A DNA stretch of 64,000 bases. It comes from Thermogutta terrifontis. GTDB lineage: Bacteria; Planctomycetota; Planctomycetia; Pirellulales; Thermoguttaceae. The notes below the pieces were generated by a model. It saw only the letters and a program-made list of their open reading frames with translations. It ran no database searches and was not told where the DNA came from. Numbering within the stretch: position 1 is the first letter of the stretch; every line of letters starts with the position of its first letter. Made by a program: the position numbers and the translations under genes. The stretch lies in contig NZ_CP018477.1 of the NCBI RefSeq assembly GCF_002277955.1, forward strand, positions 3,245,206-3,309,205, in the 5' to 3' direction. Shown here piece by piece: positions 9,126-17,326 of the stretch.

Positions 9126-10406
9126 ATGGTGAGCGGCATGAGGAGTTGCAGCCTGAGGGTGTTTTTCACACTGGGAACTGGGATCGCGCTACTTCTGGTG
9201 GCCGGGATGGCTTGGGCCGAAGATGGGAAGGGAAAAGCCATGAGTTACGGGGAAGCACGGCAGTACCTTGCCAGGCACACGAAAATCTACGAATTGCTGG
9301 ACGAGCATGGCGCCCGCGTGCTGATCTGTCCGGAATGGCAGGGCCGCGTCATGACCTCCACCTGTGACGGCCTGCATGGTTTGAGCTTCGGGTTTATCAA
9401 CAAGGATTTCATCGATGCTGGCAAGCCGAACCCGCATTTTAACAATTACGGTGGTGAAGATCGGTTTTGGCTTTCGCCGGAAGGCGGTCAATTCTCTCTG
9501 TGGTTCAAAAAGGGAGCAGAGCAGAATCTCGATAACTGGTTCACACCTCCGGCGCTCAACGAAGGTGCATGGGAGATGATCAGTCGACCCCGCGACCCGT
9601 TCTACCGCATGCGCCGCCGCATGGAACTCGTCAACGCCTCGGGAACGGAGTTTAAGCTGGAGGTGACGCGAGACGTGAGGTTGCTCACATCGGCCGACCT
9701 GCAGCGGCTGTTCGGCGATGCGGCCCAGGACCTGACTTCGCGAAAGGTGAAACTTGTGGGCTACGAGACAATCAACCGCGTTGTGAATCTCGGCGAGCCG
9801 ATGCAAAAAGAGAAGGGGCTCGTCTCAATCTGGATTCTGGGAATGTTCAATGCCGGACCGAAGACGGTGGTCATTGTGCCGTACCGGCCGGGAGATGAGG
9901 CCACACTCGGCCCGGTGGTGAAATCCGATTACTTCGGCCCGATCCCTCCAGAACGCCTCAAGATTTTACCGGAAGCCATTCTCTTCCTCGCCGACGGCAA
10001 CTACCGGTCGAAAATCGGGACGTCCCAGAAGCGGGCACGGAATGTGGCAGGTTCGATGGACTTCGTCCACAATGTGCTTACGCTGGTGCATTTCACAATG
10101 CCGGAAGACCCCACTCAGCATCTTTACATGAACAACATGTGGGAATTACCCCAGGCTGAGCCATATGTGGGCGACGTGGCCAACAGTTATAACGACGGAC
10201 CAGCCGGCCCGGACAAGCCAGGGCTGGGACCCTTCTATGAAATTGAATCGCTTTCGCCGGCCAAAGAGCTCAAGCACGGCGAGACCCTGGAGCACGCCCA
10301 TCGGACGGTCCATATCCAGGGAGATTACGAGACGCTCAAATCGATTGCGAAGAAAGTCCTGGGAGTGGATCTGGACACCGTCCGCAAGACGATGTTCAGC
10401 GAATGA
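9126..10406 (+). CDS. Exported DUF6786-like protein, function unknown
   Basis: The start is taken at the ATG at 9126, which has GGAGGTG six bases upstream; an in-frame ATG at 9087 lacks such a site. Residues 1-31 are a classical signal peptide (hydrophobic core LGTGIALLLVAGMAWA). The mature part contains GEDRFWLSPEGGQFSLW, a run I recognise from a widespread family of planctomycete exported proteins labelled DUF6786. The overall character (a beta-rich fold with many aromatic residues) is reminiscent of aldose-epimerase or galactose-mutarotase-like sandwiches, but I see no catalytic set. It is followed by a strong terminator and stands alone. Confidence 0.7.
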   Translation: MVSGMRSCSLRVFFTLGTGIALLLVAGMAWAEDGKGKAMSYGEARQYLARHTKIYELLDEHGARVLICPEWQGRVMTSTCDGLHGLSFGFINKDFIDAGKPNPHFNNYGGEDRFWLSPEGGQFSLWFKKGAEQNLDNWFTPPALNEGAWEMISRPRDPFYRMRRRMELVNASGTEFKLEVTRDVRLLTSADLQRLFGDAAQDLTSRKVKLVGYETINRVVNLGEPMQKEKGLVSIWILGMFNAGPKTVVIVPYRPGDEATLGPVVKSDYFGPIPPERLKILPEAILFLADGNYRSKIGTSQKRARNVAGSMDFVHNVLTLVHFTMPEDPTQHLYMNNMWELPQAEPYVGDVANSYNDGPAGPDKPGLGPFYEIESLSPAKELKHGETLEHAHRTVHIQGDYETLKSIAKKVLGVDLDTVRKTMFSE

Positions 10407-10446
10407 CACTTGGCTCTGAAGAGGAGCGAATTGGGTAAAAGGAGCC

Positions 10447-10481
10447 GGGGGCCGGCGGTGCATCTGTCGGTCCCCTTTTTG
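10447..10481 (+). terminator. Rho-independent terminator
   Basis: A 10-bp stem with two G-U pairs (10447-10456 with 10466-10475), a 9-base loop and TTTTT directly after. It lies 40 bases past the stop of the DUF6786-like gene. It also argues that the next gene starts after it, at 10506. Confidence 0.85.
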
Positions 10482-10505
10482 TACTCTGTGTGCTACGGGA
10501 CTGCC

Positions 10506-11171
10506 ATGTTGAGTCGGGTCCTTGAACCGGAAGTGATGGACACCCTCGAAGAGGCCCTGGATTACGATTCCATGGACCATTCCGAGGTGAACCGGGTATT
10601 TGTGGCCGACTTTCTTGCCGCGGGAGCTTCCCCCGGAAAAGTCGCGGATTTGGGCACGGGCACGGCCCTGATACCAATTGAGCTACTCCGGCGGAATCGG
10701 CAATTCCAGGTGGTGGCGGTCGAGTACTCTCGGCATATGCTGCTGGTGGCTCGGGAACATCTCCGTGAGCTCGGCCTGCTCGATAAAATTCTTCTCGTTC
10801 GGGCGGATGCCAAGCGGCTGCCATTTGCTGATGGAGCTTTCACGCTGGTCATGTCCAACAGCCTCATTCATCATCTGCCTGACCCGTGGCAAGGGATCGT
10901 GGAAGCTCACCGCATCACCGCTCCGGGAGGACTCCTGTTCTTCCGAGATCTGGCACGGCCAGAGGACGAACAACGGTTGCAGCAACTGGTCATGCAGTAC
11001 GCCGGGGATGCCAACGCTCATCAGCAGCAGATGTTCGCCGATTCCCTTCGGGCGGCCTTGACGGTGGAAGAGATGGCCGAGCTTGTCACTCGCCTGGGCT
11101 ATCCGCCGACGTCGGTTCGTATGACCAGCGACCGCCACTGGACGTGGTGCGCTCGGAAACCACGTTCGTAA
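10506..11171 (+). CDS. SAM-dependent class I methyltransferase
   Basis: A protein of about 221 residues from the ATG at 10506 (GGGA six bases upstream). An earlier in-frame start would have to read through the terminator at 10447-10481, so it is rejected. Motif I for SAM binding is VADLGTGTALIPIEL. The acidic residue ending strand 2 is in VVAVEYS, and motif III is in the region of LVRADAKRLPFADGAF. The block VMSNSLIHHLPDP resembles Methyltransf_11/UbiE-type enzymes. The substrate is unknown, and the lone position gives no clue. Confidence 0.85.
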   Translation: MLSRVLEPEVMDTLEEALDYDSMDHSEVNRVFVADFLAAGASPGKVADLGTGTALIPIELLRRNRQFQVVAVEYSRHMLLVAREHLRELGLLDKILLVRADAKRLPFADGAFTLVMSNSLIHHLPDPWQGIVEAHRITAPGGLLFFRDLARPEDEQRLQQLVMQYAGDANAHQQQMFADSLRAALTVEEMAELVTRLGYPPTSVRMTSDRHWTWCARKPRS

Positions 11172-11224
11172 AAGATCAGCAAACTGCCGACCACGTGGGT
11201 TCAAAACGCGTTGGCGCGGCCGTG

Positions 11225-12121
11225 TCAGGCGGCTTTCCGCGCGTTGGCCATCATTTCTTCCCACACCCGCCGCTGTTCGATCAGGGCAGCGATGCGGTCC
11301 GGCGGATTGGTCCGGCATTCCAGAAGAATCCAGCCCTTGTAGTTGTTGGCCACCAGAAGGTTGAACAGAGTTTGATAAGGGTAATCGCCGAGATTTAATT
11401 CGCGGACGTGGACCGTATCGCCGAGCCGATCCTTGACCAGATTGAAATTGTATTCCAGCCCCTGACCCTGAAGATCTTCAGCGTTCGAGTTCCAGCACAG
11501 ACCAACATTGGGATGGGTGGCCACATCCATGATCTTCCTCATGATGGGCAGCGGGGCGCACTGACCATGCACCTCCAATCTTAGACGCTGTCCATAATCG
11601 GCGGCAAAAGCGGCCAGCTCATTGAGCGCCCGCCCAATCTGCTCAATGGTCTTCTCCTGCGGTACCTGTTTGGGCAGATCATTGGGCTTGACTTTGACGC
11701 CCAGGCCGCCCACATCATGGCTCAGCTTGATGAACGCCTTGGTTCGTTCAATGGACTGCTTGAGACGTTCCGGTTCAGGATAATGGAAGGCTTCGTTGGA
11801 TCCCAGCCCGACAAGCACGACCGGGCTGTCGGCGAAGCGTTTCCTGACTTCCGCGCGTTTTTCGGGCCCGATCTCCGGCTCCACACCGTGGGCGTGTTCC
11901 GTGCGTAGCTCAACGCCCTCCATACCCGTCTTCTCACAATTGGCAAGCAGAGTTGGTAGATCCCAATCCCGGCCCCAGAGATAGGTGACCAACCCCAGAC
12001 GGATGGTGCGCGAGGGATCCCCGACGCCGAATGCCCAGGCGAACGGATCGGCCATGGCCGCGGCGGCCAACGGTACACCTAATGCTCCCCTCAAAAAGTC
12101 TCGGCGCGGTAACTTACCCAT
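11225..12121 (-). CDS. Tat-exported sugar phosphate isomerase/epimerase-like TIM-barrel protein
   Basis: A 298-residue protein with an N-terminal twin-arginine signal (PRRDFLRGALG followed by an Ala-rich hydrophobic core). The rest reads as a xylose-isomerase-like TIM barrel (AP-endonuclease 2 superfamily). Features include EGVELRTEHAHG, LRLEVHGQCAP for a metal-binding Glu and His, GLCWNSN, and ILLECRTNP near the C-terminus. Members isomerise or epimerise sugars or inositols, and exported planctomycete paralogues are common but uncharacterised. The ATG at 12121 has AAGGAG at a spacing of six. The gene converges with the methyltransferase gene. Confidence 0.82.
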   Translation of the reverse strand: MGKLPRRDFLRGALGVPLAAAAMADPFAWAFGVGDPSRTIRLGLVTYLWGRDWDLPTLLANCEKTGMEGVELRTEHAHGVEPEIGPEKRAEVRKRFADSPVVLVGLGSNEAFHYPEPERLKQSIERTKAFIKLSHDVGGLGVKVKPNDLPKQVPQEKTIEQIGRALNELAAFAADYGQRLRLEVHGQCAPLPIMRKIMDVATHPNVGLCWNSNAEDLQGQGLEYNFNLVKDRLGDTVHVRELNLGDYPYQTLFNLLVANNYKGWILLECRTNPPDRIAALIEQRRVWEEMMANARKAA

Positions 12122-12289
12122 GGTGAGCTCCTTGCTAACCTCGCACGCATGAAAATGTTTTTACTGATTGCTGGACGTCGGATGGTGAATCAAGCACGGG
12201 GTGGCCATTGTGAGTCTCAAGCCACGTTCAGCCTACTAACAGAGTAAATACCCCCTGGCTGGAATACAAGTGACTCGTCGACGTCTCGG

Positions 12290-13189
12290 TTAGCCTATGG
12301 CAGACTGCGATTTGCAGGTCCACTCCTGTGAAGAGAAGCGGGCGAGAAGTTCCTCGAAGAGGGAATCTCGTTCCGTAGAATAAGGAAAATGTTGCAAACG
12401 CCAGCCCAGGGCTTGAGCAAGCAGCGGCGGCCAGGCCACGGCAAAATCTCGAAAGAGCTCGCTGTCATGACCAATAGGGTCTTTGTGTCCCGTAACTTCC
12501 CAAACTCCGGGCAGTTCCGGTGCCCAAGGCGATCGCCCCAGAAGAATACTGCCGTGTTGGAGTACAGCATTCCGAGTTCGCCGCTGGGCACTGCCGACGA
12601 GCTTGACCGTCGATTCAGCGCACGATGGAGATGGTTCGGCTGTTCCGGGGCTACCGTTCGTTTCGGTAGGCTGATTTCCGGACGATTGACAACTCGAAAA
12701 AGTCTCCTCATCGACCACGGCGACGACATCCCCCACCGTGCGACGCTGAAAACAGAGGAACGGACATGGACGCGATGGTGTTTGACCGCAGCGAGCCGGG
12801 GGATTCTCCCGACGCAGCACCACCGCCGTTACTCCCCAGCGCTGCAGCCAGCGTGCCAGTGTTTCATGTACGGTCAGATAAAGCAACAAACGGTCCTTGG
12901 CCAGGGGATGTTCTGCCGGGAGGCACAGGGCATACGTCCATTCGCGATCGTGAAGGATCGCGCCACCGCCGCTGGGGCGACGCACCACCGGACAGGACTG
13001 GCTGGACGGATGACTTTTTCGGTCTTCGTAACGCTGAAAATACCCCAGCGAAAGTGTGGCGGGGTGCCACCGATAAAGCCGCAGTATGGGCGCCTCATGA
13101 CCTGCCGCCCAGGCAGCACACCACTCGTCGGCCGCCATGTTATAGGGGCCACTTCGCGGCGAGTCGATCAAAAGTAAACATCTCTCCAT
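12290..13189 (-). CDS. Lipoate-protein ligase / octanoyltransferase (LplA/LipM-type)
   Basis: About 300 residues if started at the ATG at 13189, where family similarity begins (SGPYNMAADEW). An ATG at 13249, overlapping gcvPB, is possible. Conserved blocks are RLYRWHPATLSLGYFQ, VVRRPSGGGAILHD and KLVGSAQRRT (Lys196), with QHGSILL after. Cys146 in PFLCFQRR sits where LipM-type octanoyltransferases have their nucleophile. It probably attaches octanoyl or lipoyl groups to GcvH, whose genes lie immediately upstream in the same direction. A low-complexity insert of about 35 Ser/Thr/Pro/Gly/Cys residues (160-194) between the Cys block and the Lys block is unusual. Ligase versus octanoyltransferase cannot be settled by eye. 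Confidence 0.85.
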   Translation of the reverse strand: MERCLLLIDSPRSGPYNMAADEWCAAWAAGHEAPILRLYRWHPATLSLGYFQRYEDRKSHPSSQSCPVVRRPSGGGAILHDREWTYALCLPAEHPLAKDRLLLYLTVHETLARWLQRWGVTAVVLRRENPPARCGQTPSRPCPFLCFQRRTVGDVVAVVDEETFSSCQSSGNQPTETNGSPGTAEPSPSCAESTVKLVGSAQRRTRNAVLQHGSILLGRSPWAPELPGVWEVTGHKDPIGHDSELFRDFAVAWPPLLAQALGWRLQHFPYSTERDSLFEELLARFSSQEWTCKSQSAIG

Positions 13190-13215
13190 GGTGGCACGGA
13201 AGTTCACACGCCCGA

Positions 13216-14691
13216 TCAACCGCTTGCGCTTTCCGAGACGGGCGTCCATTTGAGGATCGGTGCACGGGCAGCCAACACCTCGTCAGGCCGGGAAATGGGC
13301 GTCGTATGAGGGGCTTCGTGGACCAGTTCGGGCGGTTCTTCGAGGATGGCCTTGAGCGTATCAGCGAACGCGTCCAGCGTGGCCTTGGTTTCCGTCTCGG
13401 TTGGTTCAATCATCAGGGCCTCCCTCAGGACCAGAGGGAAGTACACCGTTGGCGCGTGAAATCCGTAATCGAGAAGACGCTTAGCAATGTCCATCGCTGA
13501 AATGTTTCGGCTCGCCCGAATCTTCATTGCGGAAGCCACAAACTCGTGCATGCAGCGGTGGCCGTAAGGCACCGGTAAGAACGATCGCACGCGGGCCAGC
13601 AGGTAATTGGCGTTGAGGACCGCCCGCTCGCTCACCCGCCGCAGGCCTTCTGGTCCCTGGGTTCTGATGTAAGCGTAAGCCCGGAGAAGAACACTGATGT
13701 TTCCGTAGAAACTTCTTACTCGGCCAATAGACAGCGGGCGATTTTCATCGAGTGTGTACTGACCGGGTGCCGTCTCCACGATTACCGGGATGGGGAGAAA
13801 GTCAGCGAGGTGTTTTTTGACGGCGACCGGTCCGGCTCCAGGTCCGCCACCCCCGTGAGGACCGCTGAATGTTTTGTGCGGGTTGTAGTGCATCATATCG
13901 GCACCGCAGTCTCCCGGGCGGACGATTCCCATAACGGCGTTCATGTTAGCGCCGTCCATATAGACGAGGCCACCGACCGCGTGCACCATGTCGGCAATGC
14001 GACGGATTTGCGTTTCGAACAACCCCAGCGTATTGGGATTGGTGATCATAAAGACGGCCGTCTGCGCGTTGAGCTTGCTCCGCAAATCCTCCAAATCGAC
14101 CAGTCCCTGCGTATTGCTTTTCACCTGAACACTTCGAAAACCGGCCATGGTGGCACTGGCGGGATTGGTTCCGTGGGCCACATCGGGAATGAGCACCGTC
14201 GTGCGGTGTTCGCCGCGATGCCGGAAGTAAGCCGCCGCGATGAGGAGGGCTGTCAGTTCGCCGTGCGCGCCAGCTGCCGGCTGTAGCGTCACGGCTTCCA
14301 TCCCTGCGATCTCGGCCAGGATCTGCTGCAGCGCGTGGAGGGCACCGAGAAGCCCCTGGACTGTTTCCAGCGGCTGGTAAGGATGCAGATTGGCGAAGCC
14401 CGGCAACTGAGCGAGCCGATCGTTCCGCTTGGGATTGTATTTCATCGTACAGGATCCCAGCGGATAGAAATGGGTGTCCACCGACATATTGAGCTGGGAA
14501 AGATTGATGAAATGCCGGATGAGCGCAGGCTCGCTCACTTCCGGAAGAGGAGGCGGCGTCTCGGCCAGCTCTTCAGGAGGGACAAGCTCCGCCAGCGGTC
14601 GCGACGGCACATCGCACGGCGGAACAATCGCTTCCGCACATCCAGGTTGAGAAAGCTCAAACAGCAACTGGGTGGCCTGTTTATTCCTCAT
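13216..14691 (-). CDS. gcvPB: Glycine dehydrogenase (decarboxylating) subunit 2
   Basis: A 491-residue protein matching the C-terminal half of the P-protein. The PLP lysine lies in YNPHKTFSGPHGGGGPG, preceded by PAAGAHGELTALL and DVAHGTNPASA. With GcvPA it forms the heterotetrameric P-protein that decarboxylates glycine and passes the aminomethyl group to lipoyl-GcvH. The start codon is five bases after the gcvPA stop, so the two are translationally linked. The length agrees with split-type subunits of other bacteria. Confidence 0.96.
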   Translation of the reverse strand: MRNKQATQLLFELSQPGCAEAIVPPCDVPSRPLAELVPPEELAETPPPLPEVSEPALIRHFINLSQLNMSVDTHFYPLGSCTMKYNPKRNDRLAQLPGFANLHPYQPLETVQGLLGALHALQQILAEIAGMEAVTLQPAAGAHGELTALLIAAAYFRHRGEHRTTVLIPDVAHGTNPASATMAGFRSVQVKSNTQGLVDLEDLRSKLNAQTAVFMITNPNTLGLFETQIRRIADMVHAVGGLVYMDGANMNAVMGIVRPGDCGADMMHYNPHKTFSGPHGGGGPGAGPVAVKKHLADFLPIPVIVETAPGQYTLDENRPLSIGRVRSFYGNISVLLRAYAYIRTQGPEGLRRVSERAVLNANYLLARVRSFLPVPYGHRCMHEFVASAMKIRASRNISAMDIAKRLLDYGFHAPTVYFPLVLREALMIEPTETETKATLDAFADTLKAILEEPPELVHEAPHTTPISRPDEVLAARAPILKWTPVSESASG

Positions 14692-14696
14692 GGGAG

Positions 14697-16121
14697 TTAT
14701 TCAACCTGCACAGTTCGCTGCGACGAAGGGGTCATGGAAGATTTTCTATCGATTGCTCTGGAGTCTGCTCGGGTGCGAGCGGAGGCCAGAATGGCCGTCA
14801 GGCGATCCATTTCAGCCTGCGTACGCTTTTCTGTGACGGCGATGAGCAAAGCGTTCGCCAGCTCGGGGAACCACCGCCCCAATGGGATTCCGGCGAAGAA
14901 CCCAGCGTCCGTGGCGATTTCGAGAAGGGTTTTCACCTCAGCCGGGCTTTCGGCGGCCACGGCGAACTCCTTGAAAAACGCCGCGTTAAAGAGCGGCTGG
15001 AAGCCCGCCTCGCGCTGCAGTCGCTCGCGGAGGTAATGCGCTTTCTGCAAACACAGCTCGGCCACGGCGCGAAGTCCATGCGGTCCCAGGGCCGCCAGAT
15101 AGACGGTCGCCCGAAGGGCCATCAACCCCTGGTTGGTGCAGATGTTACTGGTGGCTTTTTCACGCCGGATGTGCTGCTCCCGCGTCTGCAACGTGAGGAC
15201 CCAACATCGCTGGCCGCGGCGGTCCACCGTCTGACCTACCAATCGTCCAGGCAGTCGCCTCAGGAATGCCTCCCTGCACGCGAGGATGCCCAGATAGGGG
15301 CCTCCCCACGCCAAGGGCAATCCGAGCGACTGACCCTCAGCAACTGCGATATCGGCGCCGTAATCACCTGGCCGACGCAGCACACCCAGACTGATCGGAT
15401 CCACCACAGCGATGAGTAAAGCCCCAGCGGCGTGTGTGATTTCACTTATCTTTCTGGCCGCCTCAACACATCCAAAAAAGTTAGGCTGTTGGAGGATGAC
15501 GCATGCCGTTTGATCGTTCACTACCCGCGCAAGGCTGTCTGCATCGATGATTCCTCGCGGAGTGGCCAGCGTAATAATCTCCGCTGAGACATGGGAAAGA
15601 TACGTGGCCAGGACCGCCCGATATTCTGGGTGAACATTCTGAGGCACAATCACCCGTTTTCGGCCGGTTTGGTGGCTCAGACACATGAGAACCGCCTCGG
15701 CAAGGGTGGTGGCCCCGTCATAGAGGCTGGCGTTTGAGACATCCAAACCCGTCAACTGCGTGATGAGCGTCTGGTACTCGAAGAAAACTTGAAGATTGCC
15801 CTGGCTCACCTCCGGCTGATAGGGAGTGTAGGAAGTGTAAAACTCACTTCGAGAGGCAATGAAATCGACCACGGCGGGGATGAAATGGTCGTAAGCCCCT
15901 CCTCCCAAAAAGCACACCTTTTGATGGGTTCCCACGTTCCGCTGCGCCAGATCCTCCATGTGTTGGGTGAGTTCCAATTCGGAAAGCGCCGGCGGAATTT
16001 TCAGCTGGCCCTGAAAGCGCACGTCAGACGGTAGATGGGCAAACAGCTCATCGATGCTTTGCACGCCAATCGCGGCAAGCATCGCTTTGACTTCTTGCTC
16101 GGTTTGCGGAAGATAAGCCAT
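14697..16121 (-). CDS. gcvPA: Glycine dehydrogenase (decarboxylating) subunit 1
   Basis: A 474-residue protein equal to the N-terminal half of the P-protein. It shows YTPYQPEVSQGNLQ, ASLYDGATTLAEA and GADIAVAEGQSLGLPLAWGG, hallmarks of GcvPA. It pairs with GcvPB downstream. The ATG at 16121 has AAGGGAG six bases upstream. The 229 bases between it and gcvH contain no gene. I looked for glycine-riboswitch features upstream and saw none. Confidence 0.96.
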   Translation of the reverse strand: MAYLPQTEQEVKAMLAAIGVQSIDELFAHLPSDVRFQGQLKIPPALSELELTQHMEDLAQRNVGTHQKVCFLGGGAYDHFIPAVVDFIASRSEFYTSYTPYQPEVSQGNLQVFFEYQTLITQLTGLDVSNASLYDGATTLAEAVLMCLSHQTGRKRVIVPQNVHPEYRAVLATYLSHVSAEIITLATPRGIIDADSLARVVNDQTACVILQQPNFFGCVEAARKISEITHAAGALLIAVVDPISLGVLRRPGDYGADIAVAEGQSLGLPLAWGGPYLGILACREAFLRRLPGRLVGQTVDRRGQRCWVLTLQTREQHIRREKATSNICTNQGLMALRATVYLAALGPHGLRAVAELCLQKAHYLRERLQREAGFQPLFNAAFFKEFAVAAESPAEVKTLLEIATDAGFFAGIPLGRWFPELANALLIAVTEKRTQAEMDRLTAILASARTRADSRAIDRKSSMTPSSQRTVQVE

Positions 16122-16350
16122 GGCTCTCCCTTAGGTTGTTCACGAACGGATGCCGACTGATCGTTTGATGCCCACCTCCAATCGCGTCCTAACGCCCATT
16201 CCCTAATGATGCCCATTCCCGCATGGAGGAATCAGAAAAACCTCTTGCCACTACCGCGAGGACTCCTCACAGAATCGGAGAAGTGTGCGACCACCTTCCG
16301 CACAAGCCCTCGGTCATCGGGCATGTCAACCGCAGGATCGATTGGCCGTC

Positions 16351-16761
16351 TCACCCGTGCTCTTCTGCCTCCGAGGCACACTGTGCTTCATAGGCGGCTC
16401 GGTCCAAGAGTTGATCCAATTCGCTTGTATCGGCCACCTCCAGCTTCGCAATCCAGCCTTGCCCGAATGGGTCCGCAGTCAATTGCTCGAGGTGTGTCGT
16501 CAGATCCGTGTGGACCTCGACCACAGTACCGGTTACCGGGCTGTAAATGTCGCTGACTGCCTTAACGGATTCAATCTGTCCGAGCGGTTCCCCCGCCCGT
16601 ACCTGTTTTCCCACGGGAGGCAATTCCAGAAACACCAGATCAGACATTGCCTGGACGGCGAAATCGGTAATCCCTACAGTGGCAATCGTCTTACCTTCGG
16701 CATTCTGAGAAATGGCGACCCATTCATGGGTCTTCGTGTACTTGAGGTCCTGGGCGTCCAC
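16351..16761 (-). CDS. gcvH: Glycine cleavage system H protein
   Basis: I place the start at GTG 16761, which has GAGG seven bases upstream and yields a 136-residue protein beginning at DAQDLKYTKTHEW, the normal GcvH beginning. A TTG at 16788 would add nine atypical residues. The lipoyl attachment lysine is in GQIESVKAVSDIYSP, and the domain is a complete lipoyl barrel. It shuttles the aminomethyl group from P-protein to T-protein. Unlike many bacterial clusters, no gcvT is adjacent, so T-protein must be encoded elsewhere. The lipoyl/octanoyl transferase gene at 12290-13189 closes the cluster. Confidence 0.95.
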   Translation of the reverse strand: MDAQDLKYTKTHEWVAISQNAEGKTIATVGITDFAVQAMSDLVFLELPPVGKQVRAGEPLGQIESVKAVSDIYSPVTGTVVEVHTDLTTHLEQLTADPFGQGWIAKLEVADTSELDQLLDRAAYEAQCASEAEEHG

Positions 16762-17326
16762 AGCTTTTCCTCGCAATTTCTCCGACAATTACCGGTGGAT
16801 GTCTGCACGTCGGCCGGCAGCCAACGAGGAAGCAGACCTCCCGGACTGATTCAAAAGGCTGAAGTCCCACGAGAACGGAACTTTAATTTTATCCCTTGGG
16901 GCCTTTTGGGGCACCGGGTGCTTGGCTGATCCGTGCCCACTTTTCTGCTGCTGAAAAGCGGCACGAACCCGGACAACGCCTTGGGCAGAAACAAGCTTCA
17001 GCCCGGAGGGACCTGCTTGTCAGGTCCGCCTTTCAAGCCTGGATGATCCAGTTCACCGGCGGGGCCAACTGCTCGGTTCGGCTATTGATTAAACGGCGGG
17101 GACAATTTGTGAATTGCCCCTACCGGGGCCTGTGACGTCACATGTGCGAGTCTGCTCGGACACGACAAGCGTGCCCCTCCGACCTTCCGAAAACCCTTCG
17201 CGGCAGACCATGCTTCGGAGGGACCTGCTTGTCAGGTCCGCTTGTCAACATTGCACAGTCCATCACGCCGGTCGGGAACCCATGCCACAGTGAGTCGATC
17301 ACGCGGCAAGTTGTTGCAGCAGCGAG
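16762..17326. repeat. Gene-free region with copies of the interspersed palindromic repeat family
   Basis: Two kinds of imperfect palindrome occur here. The first (type B) is around GGACCTGCTTGTCAGGTCC at about 17008-17028 and 17220-17240, plus an inverted relative GACAAGCGTGCCCCTCC at about 17164-17181. The second (type A) is a degenerate ACAATTTGTGAATTGCCCC at about 17102-17120. The same motifs recur near 38.7-39.1, 51.9-52.2, 55.3 and 61.6 kb. The remaining sequence shows no gene. It lies between gcvH and the flavoprotein gene, both on the minus strand. Confidence 0.75.

Noticed and set aside
16122-16350. Glycine riboswitch upstream of gcvPA
   Set aside because: No glycine-riboswitch core or tandem aptamer sequence was recognised on the minus strand here or upstream of gcvH.
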